Source of the DNA: Sphingobium sp. AP49
GTDB taxonomy: Bacteria > Pseudomonadota > Alphaproteobacteria > Sphingomonadales > Sphingomonadaceae
Assembly: GCF_000281715.2 (NCBI RefSeq)
Contig: NZ_CP124576.1
Coordinates: 689,501 to 753,500, forward strand
Direction of reading: 5' to 3'
Length of the DNA: 64,000 nucleotides
In this document: positions 18,942 through 27,462 of the stretch, piece by piece
Layout: the number at the start of each line of letters is the position of its first letter
How positions within the stretch are numbered: the first letter of the stretch is position 1
Notes under the pieces: generated by a model
The model's database searches: none
Seen by the model: the letters and a program-made list of their open reading frames with translations, nothing else
Told to the model about the DNA's origin: nothing
Translations under genes and position numbers: made by a program

Positions 18942-19457
18942 ATGCGTTTCCGACGGGTCTATTCTGTCAGCCTGGTGCTTCTAACCAGTTGCGGTCCAAA
19001 GCCCCCCGAAGTGGTGCAGGTTGGCGATGCGTTTTATCGTTTTCCTCGCGATCCATTTTACAGAAGCATCACCGACGAGGGCGCGTCAAAGCCCACATTT
19101 GTTGCCTATGTCACCCCCGAGAAGGATCGGCGTCGGAGCATCAGCCTTCAATACGACAGCAGAGAAAACCGCGAAGAGAGAGTTGATGCCGAAAAGCAAG
19201 GACTTCCCTATATTTTTCGGGGCGATTTTCGATTGGCAAAAGATAAAACCATTGAGACGCGACCATGGGGAACATCAATATGCTTAATGAAAGGCGTGAA
19301 GTTGGGCTTGCTTGGTCAGTGCGCCACCAGCATGACCTATCGCGGTGCCCGCTGGATTATCTATTTCCAGCATGAAATGCTCGACGGTCCAGTAGACATC
19401 GTAACACGGAGCCAATCGCTCCTAAAAACCTACGCTGTCGATCCCGGATCGCGATAA
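18942..19457 (+). CDS. Putative lipoprotein, unknown function
   Basis: A 171-residue protein whose N-terminus MRFRRVYSVSLVLLTSCGPK is a lipoprotein signal with the lipidated Cys at residue 17 (lipobox LTSC). AGGGAGA lies 5 bases before the ATG. The mature part has no domain I recognise. It has charged stretches (TPEKDRRRSISLQYDSRENR) and two further Cys (ICLMKG, GQCATS). Its codon use looks slightly less GC-rich than its neighbours, which may mean recent acquisition. It stands alone between a palindromic repeat and a convergent gene. Confidence 0.6.
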   Translation: MRFRRVYSVSLVLLTSCGPKPPEVVQVGDAFYRFPRDPFYRSITDEGASKPTFVAYVTPEKDRRRSISLQYDSRENREERVDAEKQGLPYIFRGDFRLAKDKTIETRPWGTSICLMKGVKLGLLGQCATSMTYRGARWIIYFQHEMLDGPVDIVTRSQSLLKTYAVDPGSR

Positions 19458-19489
19458 AAGCCGCCGTTCCGCTATCCCCCCTTCTTGCC

Positions 19490-20104
19490 CTATGCCGTAA
19501 CCGCATCCGGCACGAACGGCGCGATCACGGCGCGCGCCCGCGCGACATAGTCTGCCTTCTCGCCCACCGGTGCGACATAATGGAGTGCCGCTTCTGCCTC
19601 TGTCATTGATCCACCCCGCGCGATCATCCAGCCGGCAAGATAGGGCGCGGACAGGCATCCGCCCGCCGTTGCGATATTGCCATGGGCAACGAAGGGCGAA
19701 TCGATCACCCGGACGCCGGCCTCCACCACCCAAGGCCTGGTGGTGAGGTCGGTGCAGGCGGGCAGGTCGCCAATCAGGCCCAGTTTCGCCAGCAGCAGCG
19801 TGCCGGAACATTGTGCCCCGATCATCTGGCGCGCGGGATCGAGCCTGATCTGCGCCAGCATCGCCGCATCGGCCGCGATCTCGCGTGTGCGGATGCCGCT
19901 ACCGATCAGCACTGCATCGGCCTCCGCCGCGAATTCCAGCGGCCGCTGCCGCTGTACCGTCACCCCGTTCATCGACGTCACCGTCTCGTTGGGCGCCGTG
20001 ATATGGGCCGCCCAGCCCTGCGGCTTCATCCGGTTGAGGATGGCGGCGGCGACGAAACTGTCGAGTTCATTGAAGCCATCGAATGTCAGAACCGCAATCT
20101 GCAT
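19490..20104 (-). CDS. DJ-1/PfpI family protein
   Basis: A 204-residue member of the DJ-1/PfpI (class I glutamine amidotransferase-like) superfamily. It starts MQIAVLTFDGFNELDSF, typical of the family, and has the nucleophile-elbow Cys C99 in IGAQCSGTLLLAK. An acidic residue near 13 (NELD) could partner it. Members act as isonitrile hydratases, glyoxalases or chaperones; the activity here is not clear. The ATG lies inside a 12-bp perfect inverted repeat (20103-20135), which could control translation. Confidence 0.82.
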   Translation of the reverse strand: MQIAVLTFDGFNELDSFVAAAILNRMKPQGWAAHITAPNETVTSMNGVTVQRQRPLEFAAEADAVLIGSGIRTREIAADAAMLAQIRLDPARQMIGAQCSGTLLLAKLGLIGDLPACTDLTTRPWVVEAGVRVIDSPFVAHGNIATAGGCLSAPYLAGWMIARGGSMTEAEAALHYVAPVGEKADYVARARAVIAPFVPDAVTA

Positions 20105-20135
20105 GCCTATTCCCCGTTTGTCAGGGAATAGGCAT
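20103..20135 (-). promoter_or_regulatory. 12-bp inverted repeat over the DJ-1/PfpI start codon
   Basis: ATGCCTATTCCC (20103-20114) is the exact reverse complement of GGGAATAGGCAT (20124-20135), with a 9-base loop. In the leftward mRNA the second arm contains the ribosome site (GGGGAAUAGG) and the first bases of the start codon, so the hairpin would hide both. It could equally be an operator for a dimeric regulator. Confidence 0.55.
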
Positions 20136-20186
20136 AGGCGGGTGGGGATATGGCGCGCATATCCACTCGTTGCCTTTTGGCCTGCG

Positions 20187-20882
20187 TCAGTTGGCCAGCT
20201 TGCCGAAGGGCAACAGCGTGCGCGCCTGCGCGGCAGCGGCCTTGCCATTGCCGGCCCGAAGTGCTGGCAGGATGGCGGCGGCCGCGCGCTTCATCTGCTG
20301 GTCGAGCGGGGCCGGGGTGGGTGCGGCGGTGGCCCGTTCGGCCAGGGCGAGGGCACCCGCCACATCATTATGATCGGCACGGATCCGCATCAGCGCGGCG
20401 AGGCCGGGATAGAAGGCGCGATTGCCACCCAGCGCGACCGCCTTGCCCAGCGCGGCCTCCCCGGTCTGTTCCTTGGCGCCAAGCACGGTGCGGGCGACGA
20501 AGCCGCCCAACTGGTCGATTGCGTCGAGATGCCAGCCAGCGATCACCATCTGCGCCTCGGCATCGCGGGGATTGCGGGCGGCCAGCGCCTCGAAGGTCGT
20601 GAGCGATGCGCGGGCATCGGTTCGGCTGCGGGTCAGCTTGGCGCGATAGCCGATCGCGACCGCGCGCTGCAATGTCGCCTCGCGGTCATTGGGCGTCGTC
20701 ATCAATATCCGGTCGGCTGCACCGATCGCCTGGCCGATCAGGGTCAGCGCCCGCGCCTTGTCGGTCGTCTGGAAGGCGGCGGTCGTCAGCAGTTCGCGTG
20801 GGGTTTCCGCCAGCGCGGCGGGCGCGGCGGACAGAGCGACGGCGCAGAGGACCGGGCGGCAGATCGACGAGGCGAAGGACAC
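20187..20882 (-). CDS. Secreted TPR-like hypothetical protein
   Basis: A 231-residue periplasmic protein starting at a GTG after AGGAGA, with a signal peptide ending near APAALAETP. The mature part is alanine-rich and helical, with repeated segments such as DREATLQRAVAIGYRAKL and RDAEAQMVIAGWHLDAI that resemble tetratricopeptide helices. An in-frame extension upstream into tamB is not credible. It lies 38 bp downstream of tamB on the same strand, so it may belong to the tamAB operon. Function is unknown. Confidence 0.65.
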   Translation of the reverse strand: MSFASSICRPVLCAVALSAAPAALAETPRELLTTAAFQTTDKARALTLIGQAIGAADRILMTTPNDREATLQRAVAIGYRAKLTRSRTDARASLTTFEALAARNPRDAEAQMVIAGWHLDAIDQLGGFVARTVLGAKEQTGEAALGKAVALGGNRAFYPGLAALMRIRADHNDVAGALALAERATAAPTPAPLDQQMKRAAAAILPALRAGNGKAAAAQARTLLPFGKLAN

Positions 20883-20920
20883 ATATTCTCCTGCTCTGGC
20901 GACACCGTCATGGCGCCGGT

Positions 20921-23900
20921 TCAATAGTCCTTGGAATAACGAAGCGCGGCGGAAGATCCCGCATTGGTGCCAGTTTTCGACAGGATGCTCAGCGTCTTCG
21001 ACAGAGAGATTTCCAGCTGGGTCGCGGTGAAGCCCTTGGTGTCGGTCACCACTTCGACATAGATGTCGTTGGAGATGTGCTGGCCGACTGCCAGCGATGT
21101 GCCGCGCCCGGTATCCTCGTCGCCGCCGACGATGCCGATCCGGTCGAGGCCCGATGCGCCCTGCAGCTTGCCCATCGGGTTGAGGCCGCCGCTGCCGCCG
21201 CGCAGGCCGTTGAGCGCCGCCGCCAGCTGGATCGCTTGGGTCGCCGACAGGTTCGCGACATTGTCGCCGAACAGGATACGCGAGAGGATTTCGTCCTGCG
21301 GCAAGGTCGGGGTCGACACGAAGCTGATGTCGGGTTCCTGCGCGGTTCCGGCAACGGAGATGCCGGCACTGACATCGTCGATCTTGGTCAGCGCCTTGAT
21401 CGACAATGTTGGATTCATCATGTCGCCGTTGAAGGTGATGACACCCTGGTCGAGGTCGAATTGGTGGCCCGAGAAGCTGTAGCGACCGCGCAATACCTCG
21501 ATCTTGCCGGACACGCGCGGCTTGGTCGCGGTGCCGGTGACGCGCATGTCGGTCTTCCATTCGGAATCGAGACCCATGCCGGTCACATAAATCTGGTTGT
21601 CGGCCCGCACGCGAATGTCGAGCTTCCAATTGGTGGGGGCAGCGGCGGCGGCCTTGCGATCGGCGATCCTCTGGTCGAGCACATCCTTGCCCTCGCCCTT
21701 GCGGCGGACGCCCTGAAGCTCGCGAATCTCGGTGCCGCCCTGCCAGGCAACGCGATAACGCGTCTCGGGCAGCGACAGGTCGCCCTTGATCAGGCCGCCA
21801 TCCGCCTTGCTGTTGGTGATGGCGAGCGTGCCGCTCACGACGCTGGTGATGGCTTCGCTGCGGGCCAGGCGGGCATGGTCCATCTTGACCGCGATGTTCA
21901 TTGGGAAGCCGCTGTCGGCGGCCAGGCCCACCGTGCCGCTGGCCTGCACCGTGCCGTCGCCGGCACGGCCGGAAAAGTCGCGAATCTCCAGCCGGTCATT
22001 GGTGAAGCGACCATCAAGGCGCATCTGGGTAACGCGCGTGCCGAAAGTCGTGTTGTCATAGGTCAGCGCATTGGCGCGGACGAGGCCGTTGAGCTGCGGT
22101 GCGGTCAGGCGCCCGCTGAAATCGGCCGCGACCGCGATCCCGCCGCTCAGCCGCTGATCGGCGAGGCCGGCGAAGGAGAAGAGCACATCGGCGGGGCCGG
22201 CATAGCGGATGCCGCCGCCCAGCGGTGCGGCCATGAGCTGTTCCGACCAGCTGGCGCCGGGGCCGGGAGGCGCCAGGGTAGCGATGAAGCGGCCGATCGT
22301 GCTGTTGCCCTTGCGGATGAGGCCGCGCAGGTCGCCGCCGGCGGAAGACAGCTTGCCCTCGACATTCATCGAAACGGCATCGGACACGGCGGCCAGGCTT
22401 GACCGGCGGAAATCGCTGATGGCGATGCGGGTGGCGGCGGTCGGGAAAGCGGTACCGCTCTGGTTGTAATCGATCGTGCCGGTCGCCTTGCCGCCAATGC
22501 CAAGGCCCGGATTAGCAATATTGGCGAGGGCGAGGTCGAAATCCTTGAAACGCGCCTGCAGCGCCGTTTCGTCACCGAAGCGGCCGGCGAGATCGACCTT
22601 GCCCTGCGGCAGCACCAGACTGACCGGCTCCAACCGATAGCCGGTCTTTTCCGCCCGGATGATCGCCGGCTGGGCTAGGCGGAAATCGACATTGCTCGCC
22701 TTGCCCTGCAGCGCGACGGCATAGAGATTGGGGCGCAGTGCGGCATTGACCGCGACCGAGAAGGGCACGCCGCTGGAGCCGTCGGCGACCAGCTGGGCCT
22801 TGCCCCGGCCGCCCTGATAATCGAGCTTCGCTCGCGCCTTGCGCACGACATAGTCGCCATAGGCGGCGTTCGCCATCTGCACGTCGGCGATCACCTTGGG
22901 CTGGTCGGTCAGCAGCATGGAAGCGGTGACGATGGCGCGGCCGATGACGATGTCGGCCTCGCCCGGCAGCTTGGCATTGCTGGCCGTGGCGTTGACGTCG
23001 ACGCCCTGCACCTTGCCCACGGCATTGAGCTTGACCGCGCCGGTGATGCCCGATCCGTTCATCGCCAGCTGGCCGGTGAACGGGCCGGCACCGGATTGCT
23101 GGATGCGGCCGTCCATGTCGACCCCGGCAAAGCGTGCCTTGGTGACATCGATGGTCAGCGGGCCTTGTGCGGTACGGATCAGCACATTGGCGAAGAAGGG
23201 GCCATAGGGCGACCCGCCGGTGGCATCCAGGCGATAGCCGGCGGGTTCGCCATTCAGCTTGGCAACGACATCGGTCAGCTGCACGCCGACATTGGGGCGC
23301 GGCGCGCGCAGCACCGCCTGCGGCCGGTCCGCCGTGCCGCGCACGGTCAGGAACAGCGGGCCATATTGTTTCGAGTAGGCTTCGGTGTCGAAGGCGACCT
23401 GGCCGTTGGTGTCATAGCTGCCCGAACCGGACTTGATCTGGAAATTGGGCGCAGTGCCCTTGAGGCCTGCCAGGGTGAACCTGCCCTCCGGCGTCATGCC
23501 GATCCGGCCGGACATCACCGCATTGCCGCCCAGGAAGTCGCGGACGGAGGCATTTTCCCAGCGCGCCGTGCGCACGCCGAACTTGCCCGACAGACCAAAG
23601 CCGCCCTTGGGACCCGGCACCAGCTCGACATCGGTATTGAGGTTGACGATGCCGACGCCGTCGATCCGATAGTCGTTGACCCGGCCCTTCAGTGCGCCGC
23701 GATAAATGGCATTGTCGATATCGGCCAGGACGATGGCGGTGGCGTCGATCTTGTCGCTGTCGAGCTTCAGATTGTCGCTGATCAGCTTGCCGCCGGCATA
23801 GGCAAAGTCGCCCTTCACCCGCAAATTGGTCATCAGCCCGCCGGCCGCCGCATTGAGGCCGGTGACGCGCTTGGCCGTCGCGTTGACGGGGATGCGGATG

Positions 23901-25141
23901 CGGTCGGCATCGATCACGGCGCGACCGCTGGCCTTGAGATTTTCGATGCCGGTGGCGTCGAAGGCGAGGGAGGCGGCGCTGATGTCATAATTGATGAAAG
24001 GCGTCGCCATCGGCCCGTCGAGGATGATCGAGGCGCGGACATCCTTGCCCTTCACCTTGTCCATGAACGCGCCAGGCTGCAGCAGCGCGGCGTTGATGCG
24101 CAGTGCGCTGAATGTACTCTTGCCGAGATCCACTAAACCTTGCGCATCGGCCGACAGGGCGGGAGAACGCAGCGTGCCCTTGAGGTTGACGCGCCGTTCG
24201 TTGAGGCCGGCGAACAGGTCGACGTCGAGCTGCGGCCGGGTCAGCCGGTCGGCAATGTCGCCATAGACCAGGCCAGGGCGCAGCGGCCCCTTGGCGGTGA
24301 AGCTGCCGTCGCGGGCGGCGAGCGCGATATTGGCCAGCTCGCCCTTGGGCGTGTTGGCGATCAGCCTGCCGTTCCAGGCCTGCCAGGTGCCCCTGCCGTC
24401 GAGCGCGGCGGTCATGCCGTCGGGCAGGCCGCTCATCGCCGCGATCACGCCGCCCTTGGGCGCGGTGAGGGTGCCGCTCATCGCCAGGCGATTCTGCGCC
24501 GGCACCGCGTCCAGCTTCGCCTGCAGCCGGTCGCCGCTGTCGACCACCGCATTGGCCGACAGCTGGGCACGGCCGTCGGCGATATGGACGATGCTGTCGA
24601 TCGCGATCTCGCGCTTCTGGCCGATCACCGGCTTGGCAAGCAGGAAGCGGTCGAGCCGCATCCGATCGACGTCGATGTCGAGGTCGGGCAGGATCGGCGC
24701 ATTGGGATCGGTCGGCGTCTGGTTGAATTGCGGGCTGCGCGCCAGCACCACCAGCGGGCTTTCCAGATTCTGGACCGAGATATGATTTTGCAGATAGCGG
24801 AACGGGCGCCAGACGACATGGACCCTGGGGCTGACCGCGAACACGCCCTTTGGATCGCGCAGGATCAGGTCGTGGATGGTCATGTCGCTATAGATCGATC
24901 CCTCGATCCGGCCGACCTCGATCCCCATGCCCGATTCCAGCTTGAGCGCGACGATCTGCTTGATCAGGAATGACTTGCCCGGTTGAGTGTTGAGGAACAG
25001 CAGCAGCCCGGCGACCAGCACCACCAGCCCAACGATCAGGCCGGCAAGACCGATCACTATTTTCCGCCACAGCGGCCGGCCCTTATGAATCACCACGGTC
25101 TCGGTCGCCTCGGGTGCGGGGGGAGGAGTGTCTTCCGCCAT
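20921..25141 (-). CDS. tamB: Translocation and assembly module protein TamB
   Basis: A 1,406-residue AsmA-like bridge protein linking inner and outer membranes, implicated with TamA in outer-membrane protein insertion and phospholipid transport. A single N-terminal transmembrane helix (about 27-50, IVIGLAGLIVGLVVLVAGLL) anchors it. It is followed by a very long repetitive beta-strand-rich groove domain and the conserved C-terminal TamB domain, including TVQASGTVGL and GTATKPRVSGKIEVLRG, ending RYSKDY. Its ATG shares a base with the tamA stop (TGATG), so the pair is coupled. Confidence 0.93.
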   Translation of the reverse strand: MAEDTPPPAPEATETVVIHKGRPLWRKIVIGLAGLIVGLVVLVAGLLLFLNTQPGKSFLIKQIVALKLESGMGIEVGRIEGSIYSDMTIHDLILRDPKGVFAVSPRVHVVWRPFRYLQNHISVQNLESPLVVLARSPQFNQTPTDPNAPILPDLDIDVDRMRLDRFLLAKPVIGQKREIAIDSIVHIADGRAQLSANAVVDSGDRLQAKLDAVPAQNRLAMSGTLTAPKGGVIAAMSGLPDGMTAALDGRGTWQAWNGRLIANTPKGELANIALAARDGSFTAKGPLRPGLVYGDIADRLTRPQLDVDLFAGLNERRVNLKGTLRSPALSADAQGLVDLGKSTFSALRINAALLQPGAFMDKVKGKDVRASIILDGPMATPFINYDISAASLAFDATGIENLKASGRAVIDADRIRIPVNATAKRVTGLNAAAGGLMTNLRVKGDFAYAGGKLISDNLKLDSDKIDATAIVLADIDNAIYRGALKGRVNDYRIDGVGIVNLNTDVELVPGPKGGFGLSGKFGVRTARWENASVRDFLGGNAVMSGRIGMTPEGRFTLAGLKGTAPNFQIKSGSGSYDTNGQVAFDTEAYSKQYGPLFLTVRGTADRPQAVLRAPRPNVGVQLTDVVAKLNGEPAGYRLDATGGSPYGPFFANVLIRTAQGPLTIDVTKARFAGVDMDGRIQQSGAGPFTGQLAMNGSGITGAVKLNAVGKVQGVDVNATASNAKLPGEADIVIGRAIVTASMLLTDQPKVIADVQMANAAYGDYVVRKARAKLDYQGGRGKAQLVADGSSGVPFSVAVNAALRPNLYAVALQGKASNVDFRLAQPAIIRAEKTGYRLEPVSLVLPQGKVDLAGRFGDETALQARFKDFDLALANIANPGLGIGGKATGTIDYNQSGTAFPTAATRIAISDFRRSSLAAVSDAVSMNVEGKLSSAGGDLRGLIRKGNSTIGRFIATLAPPGPGASWSEQLMAAPLGGGIRYAGPADVLFSFAGLADQRLSGGIAVAADFSGRLTAPQLNGLVRANALTYDNTTFGTRVTQMRLDGRFTNDRLEIRDFSGRAGDGTVQASGTVGLAADSGFPMNIAVKMDHARLARSEAITSVVSGTLAITNSKADGGLIKGDLSLPETRYRVAWQGGTEIRELQGVRRKGEGKDVLDQRIADRKAAAAAPTNWKLDIRVRADNQIYVTGMGLDSEWKTDMRVTGTATKPRVSGKIEVLRGRYSFSGHQFDLDQGVITFNGDMMNPTLSIKALTKIDDVSAGISVAGTAQEPDISFVSTPTLPQDEILSRILFGDNVANLSATQAIQLAAALNGLRGGSGGLNPMGKLQGASGLDRIGIVGGDEDTGRGTSLAVGQHISNDIYVEVVTDTKGFTATQLEISLSKTLSILSKTGTNAGSSAALRYSKDY

Positions 25142-27312
25142 CAGAATGCCTGCCCGATCCCGATATAGAGACTGAACTTGGATTCGCCCGGCTGCCGGTT
25201 GATCGGCATCGCGATGTCGGCGCGGAATGGCCCGAAATTGGTGTAGAAGCGACCGCCCAGGCCGACGCCATAGCGGATGTCGGAAAATTGGGGGAGCTGG
25301 CTTTCATAAACCTGGCCAGCATCCACGAAGCCGACAATGCCGTAATTGCCGAAGCGATAGCGGCCCTCGACCGCGAACTCGTTGACCGATCGGCCGCCGA
25401 CCGGATCGTTGTTGCCGTCCTTGGGACCGAGTTCCTGATAGCCATAGCCGCGGACCGAGCCGCCGCCGCCGGCATAGATGCGCCGCGACGGCGCGACATC
25501 GTCGCGCGCCACGCCATTGATCGTACCCAGCCGGGTGCGGGCGGCCAGGACGAAACTGTCCGAAACGGGGAAATAGCCAGCCAGGTCGAAGGTGCTGCGC
25601 ACATAGGGCGAGACATTGCCCTGGAGCGAAGCTTCGGGCGACACGCGCAGGTTGGCGCGGAAACCGCGTGTGGGATTGAGCAGGTCGTTCGACCGATCAT
25701 AGCCCACCTGCACGGGCAGCGCGGCGATGAAATAGGTCAGCCGCTTATTCTCCCCGGTCGTCTCATCGATCGTCGTATTTTCGTTGGAGAGCAGGATTTC
25801 GCCACCATAGGTGTAGGTCCAGCGCTTCTGGAAGATCGGGGTCGACTGGCGCGACCAGCTGGCATTGATGCCCAGCGTAAAGGCCTCATAGGCGTCATAT
25901 TTCTGATGATTGACGCTGGCACCGGTTTGGAAGGTCTTGTCGCGCTTGCCGGCGTTGGACCGGCGGAATGTACCCGACACGCCCTGTTCCTGTGTGCCCG
26001 CGATCACGCTGGCGATCAGCGCGCCTTCGGGCGGGAAAAGATTGCGGTGGGTCCAGCTGCCCTCCGCGCGCAGGCCCTGGCCGGTGCTGTAGCCAGCCTC
26101 GCCTGCCAGGCGACGGGGAGGGCCGGCCTCCTGATCGACATGCAGATCGACATATTCGGTGCCGTCCGGTCCGGGGTCGCCGGTCTGGACCGGGTCGACC
26201 GCCACACTGGAGAAAAGGCCGGTCGCCACCAGCGCCTTGCGCAGGTCGTCGACCTTGCGGCTGTCATAGAGCTCGTCTTTGTCGAAGCGGGCGATCACCG
26301 CCATATGATCGGCGCCAAAGGCCTGTTTCTTGCCGCTGGTGGTGATGGTCCGGAAACTACCGCGCGGGCCTGGCTCGACCGGCAATGTATAGTCGCCTGT
26401 TATCGTGGCGGGATCGAGCAATATGTCGCGGTCGCCGATCTTGGCGAAGGCATAACCATTTTCCGGCAGCTTGAGCGCGACATTGGCTTCTGCGGCCTCG
26501 ACTGCGGCGGCGACGATATAGTCGCCGGTCTTGAGCGTCAGGCTATCGCGGATCAGGCCGGGCGGTATCGTTTCGGGCGCCCGGATGACGATGTCGCCGA
26601 TCTTGTAGCGTTTGCCTGGCGTGACCGAGAGTATCGCCTTTAGTGCGCCGTCCTTCTCCTGGTCGAGCGAGGCCAGCGCCGTTGCGTCATAATAGCCCTC
26701 CGAGTGGAGCAACCGGACCGCCAATTGCTCGTCGGCTTGGGCGCGCTGCTGCACCATGGCGGCAGTCTCTGCCTTGCCCTTGCCGTCGAGCAGCGCGGAT
26801 TCGGTCCGAAATACCGCTTCCAGCCCGGACTTGCCGAAGCCGTCCACCTGTGTGGAATAGCGTATCTCCGGCGTCTTCTCGTCGCTGTCCTGGCTGGCGA
26901 CCTGGGTCGGCACGGTGACGCTGTCGAGTGGCGACAAGGGTTCGGCCAGCTGGGGATCGGCCGGTGGTTCGGTGGCGGGGGGCAAACCGGTCGCGGCAGG
27001 CATTGCCGTGTCGCCGGGGGGAGCGTGGTTGACGCCACTATCGGCCGGCATCTGCTGGTCCAGCCAGTCGTCGATCGATGGTAGCGGAGCGTTGTCGCCG
27101 GCTTTGCTATCGGTCTTGTCGTCGGGGCTGCCTGCACCGGGCAGGCGTGCGTTGAACTCGTCGTCGGGCAGGATCGGGTCTTCGGTGGCTGCGGGCAGTG
27201 TGGTGACGGGCGCGCTCGCGGGAGCCGTCTGCGCCATCAGGGGCAGGGGCGAGGCAGTTGCCATGATGATGCCCAGCGCATGCCGAACATATCTCGCCTG
27301 CCGCTTGTTCAT
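25141..27312 (-). CDS. tamA: Outer membrane assembly factor TamA (BamA/TamA family)
   Basis: A 723-residue Omp85-family protein. The start MNKRQARYVRHALGII gives a signal peptide ending at SPLPLMAQ. A proline- and aspartate-rich linker of about 150 residues (QTAP...DSVTVPTQ) comes next and is unusual in length. POTRA-like domains follow (VTPGKRYKIGDIVIRAPE). The 16-strand barrel has the RGYGYQELGPKD motif and ends in the outer-membrane signature with terminal Phe (IGIGQAF). The in-frame region upstream to 28581 is a shadow of recJ. It is divergent from recJ. Confidence 0.9.
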   Translation of the reverse strand: MNKRQARYVRHALGIIMATASPLPLMAQTAPASAPVTTLPAATEDPILPDDEFNARLPGAGSPDDKTDSKAGDNAPLPSIDDWLDQQMPADSGVNHAPPGDTAMPAATGLPPATEPPADPQLAEPLSPLDSVTVPTQVASQDSDEKTPEIRYSTQVDGFGKSGLEAVFRTESALLDGKGKAETAAMVQQRAQADEQLAVRLLHSEGYYDATALASLDQEKDGALKAILSVTPGKRYKIGDIVIRAPETIPPGLIRDSLTLKTGDYIVAAAVEAAEANVALKLPENGYAFAKIGDRDILLDPATITGDYTLPVEPGPRGSFRTITTSGKKQAFGADHMAVIARFDKDELYDSRKVDDLRKALVATGLFSSVAVDPVQTGDPGPDGTEYVDLHVDQEAGPPRRLAGEAGYSTGQGLRAEGSWTHRNLFPPEGALIASVIAGTQEQGVSGTFRRSNAGKRDKTFQTGASVNHQKYDAYEAFTLGINASWSRQSTPIFQKRWTYTYGGEILLSNENTTIDETTGENKRLTYFIAALPVQVGYDRSNDLLNPTRGFRANLRVSPEASLQGNVSPYVRSTFDLAGYFPVSDSFVLAARTRLGTINGVARDDVAPSRRIYAGGGGSVRGYGYQELGPKDGNNDPVGGRSVNEFAVEGRYRFGNYGIVGFVDAGQVYESQLPQFSDIRYGVGLGGRFYTNFGPFRADIAMPINRQPGESKFSLYIGIGQAF

Positions 27313-27462
27313 TCCTCTGCGATGCCCCTTTCGCACCGGGCATCCCATATGTCCGGCAAACTGGCAATACGCCCAATGACTTGCGACGGTTCCGCCTGCG
27401 TGACGATTTCCTCCGGCGGTGCAGCGCTTCCATCGGTGCCCGGCACCGTCTAGAGCCGCTTC

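Noticed and set aside
20883..21629. Extension of the secreted TPR-like protein into the tamB region.
   Set aside because: It overlaps tamB in another frame on the same strand. The GTG at 20882 has a ribosome site and starts a signal peptide.
20606..24973. Plus-strand frames opposite tamB.
   Set aside because: Composition is typical of the reverse of a real frame. TamB on the minus strand is collinear with a known family over its full length.
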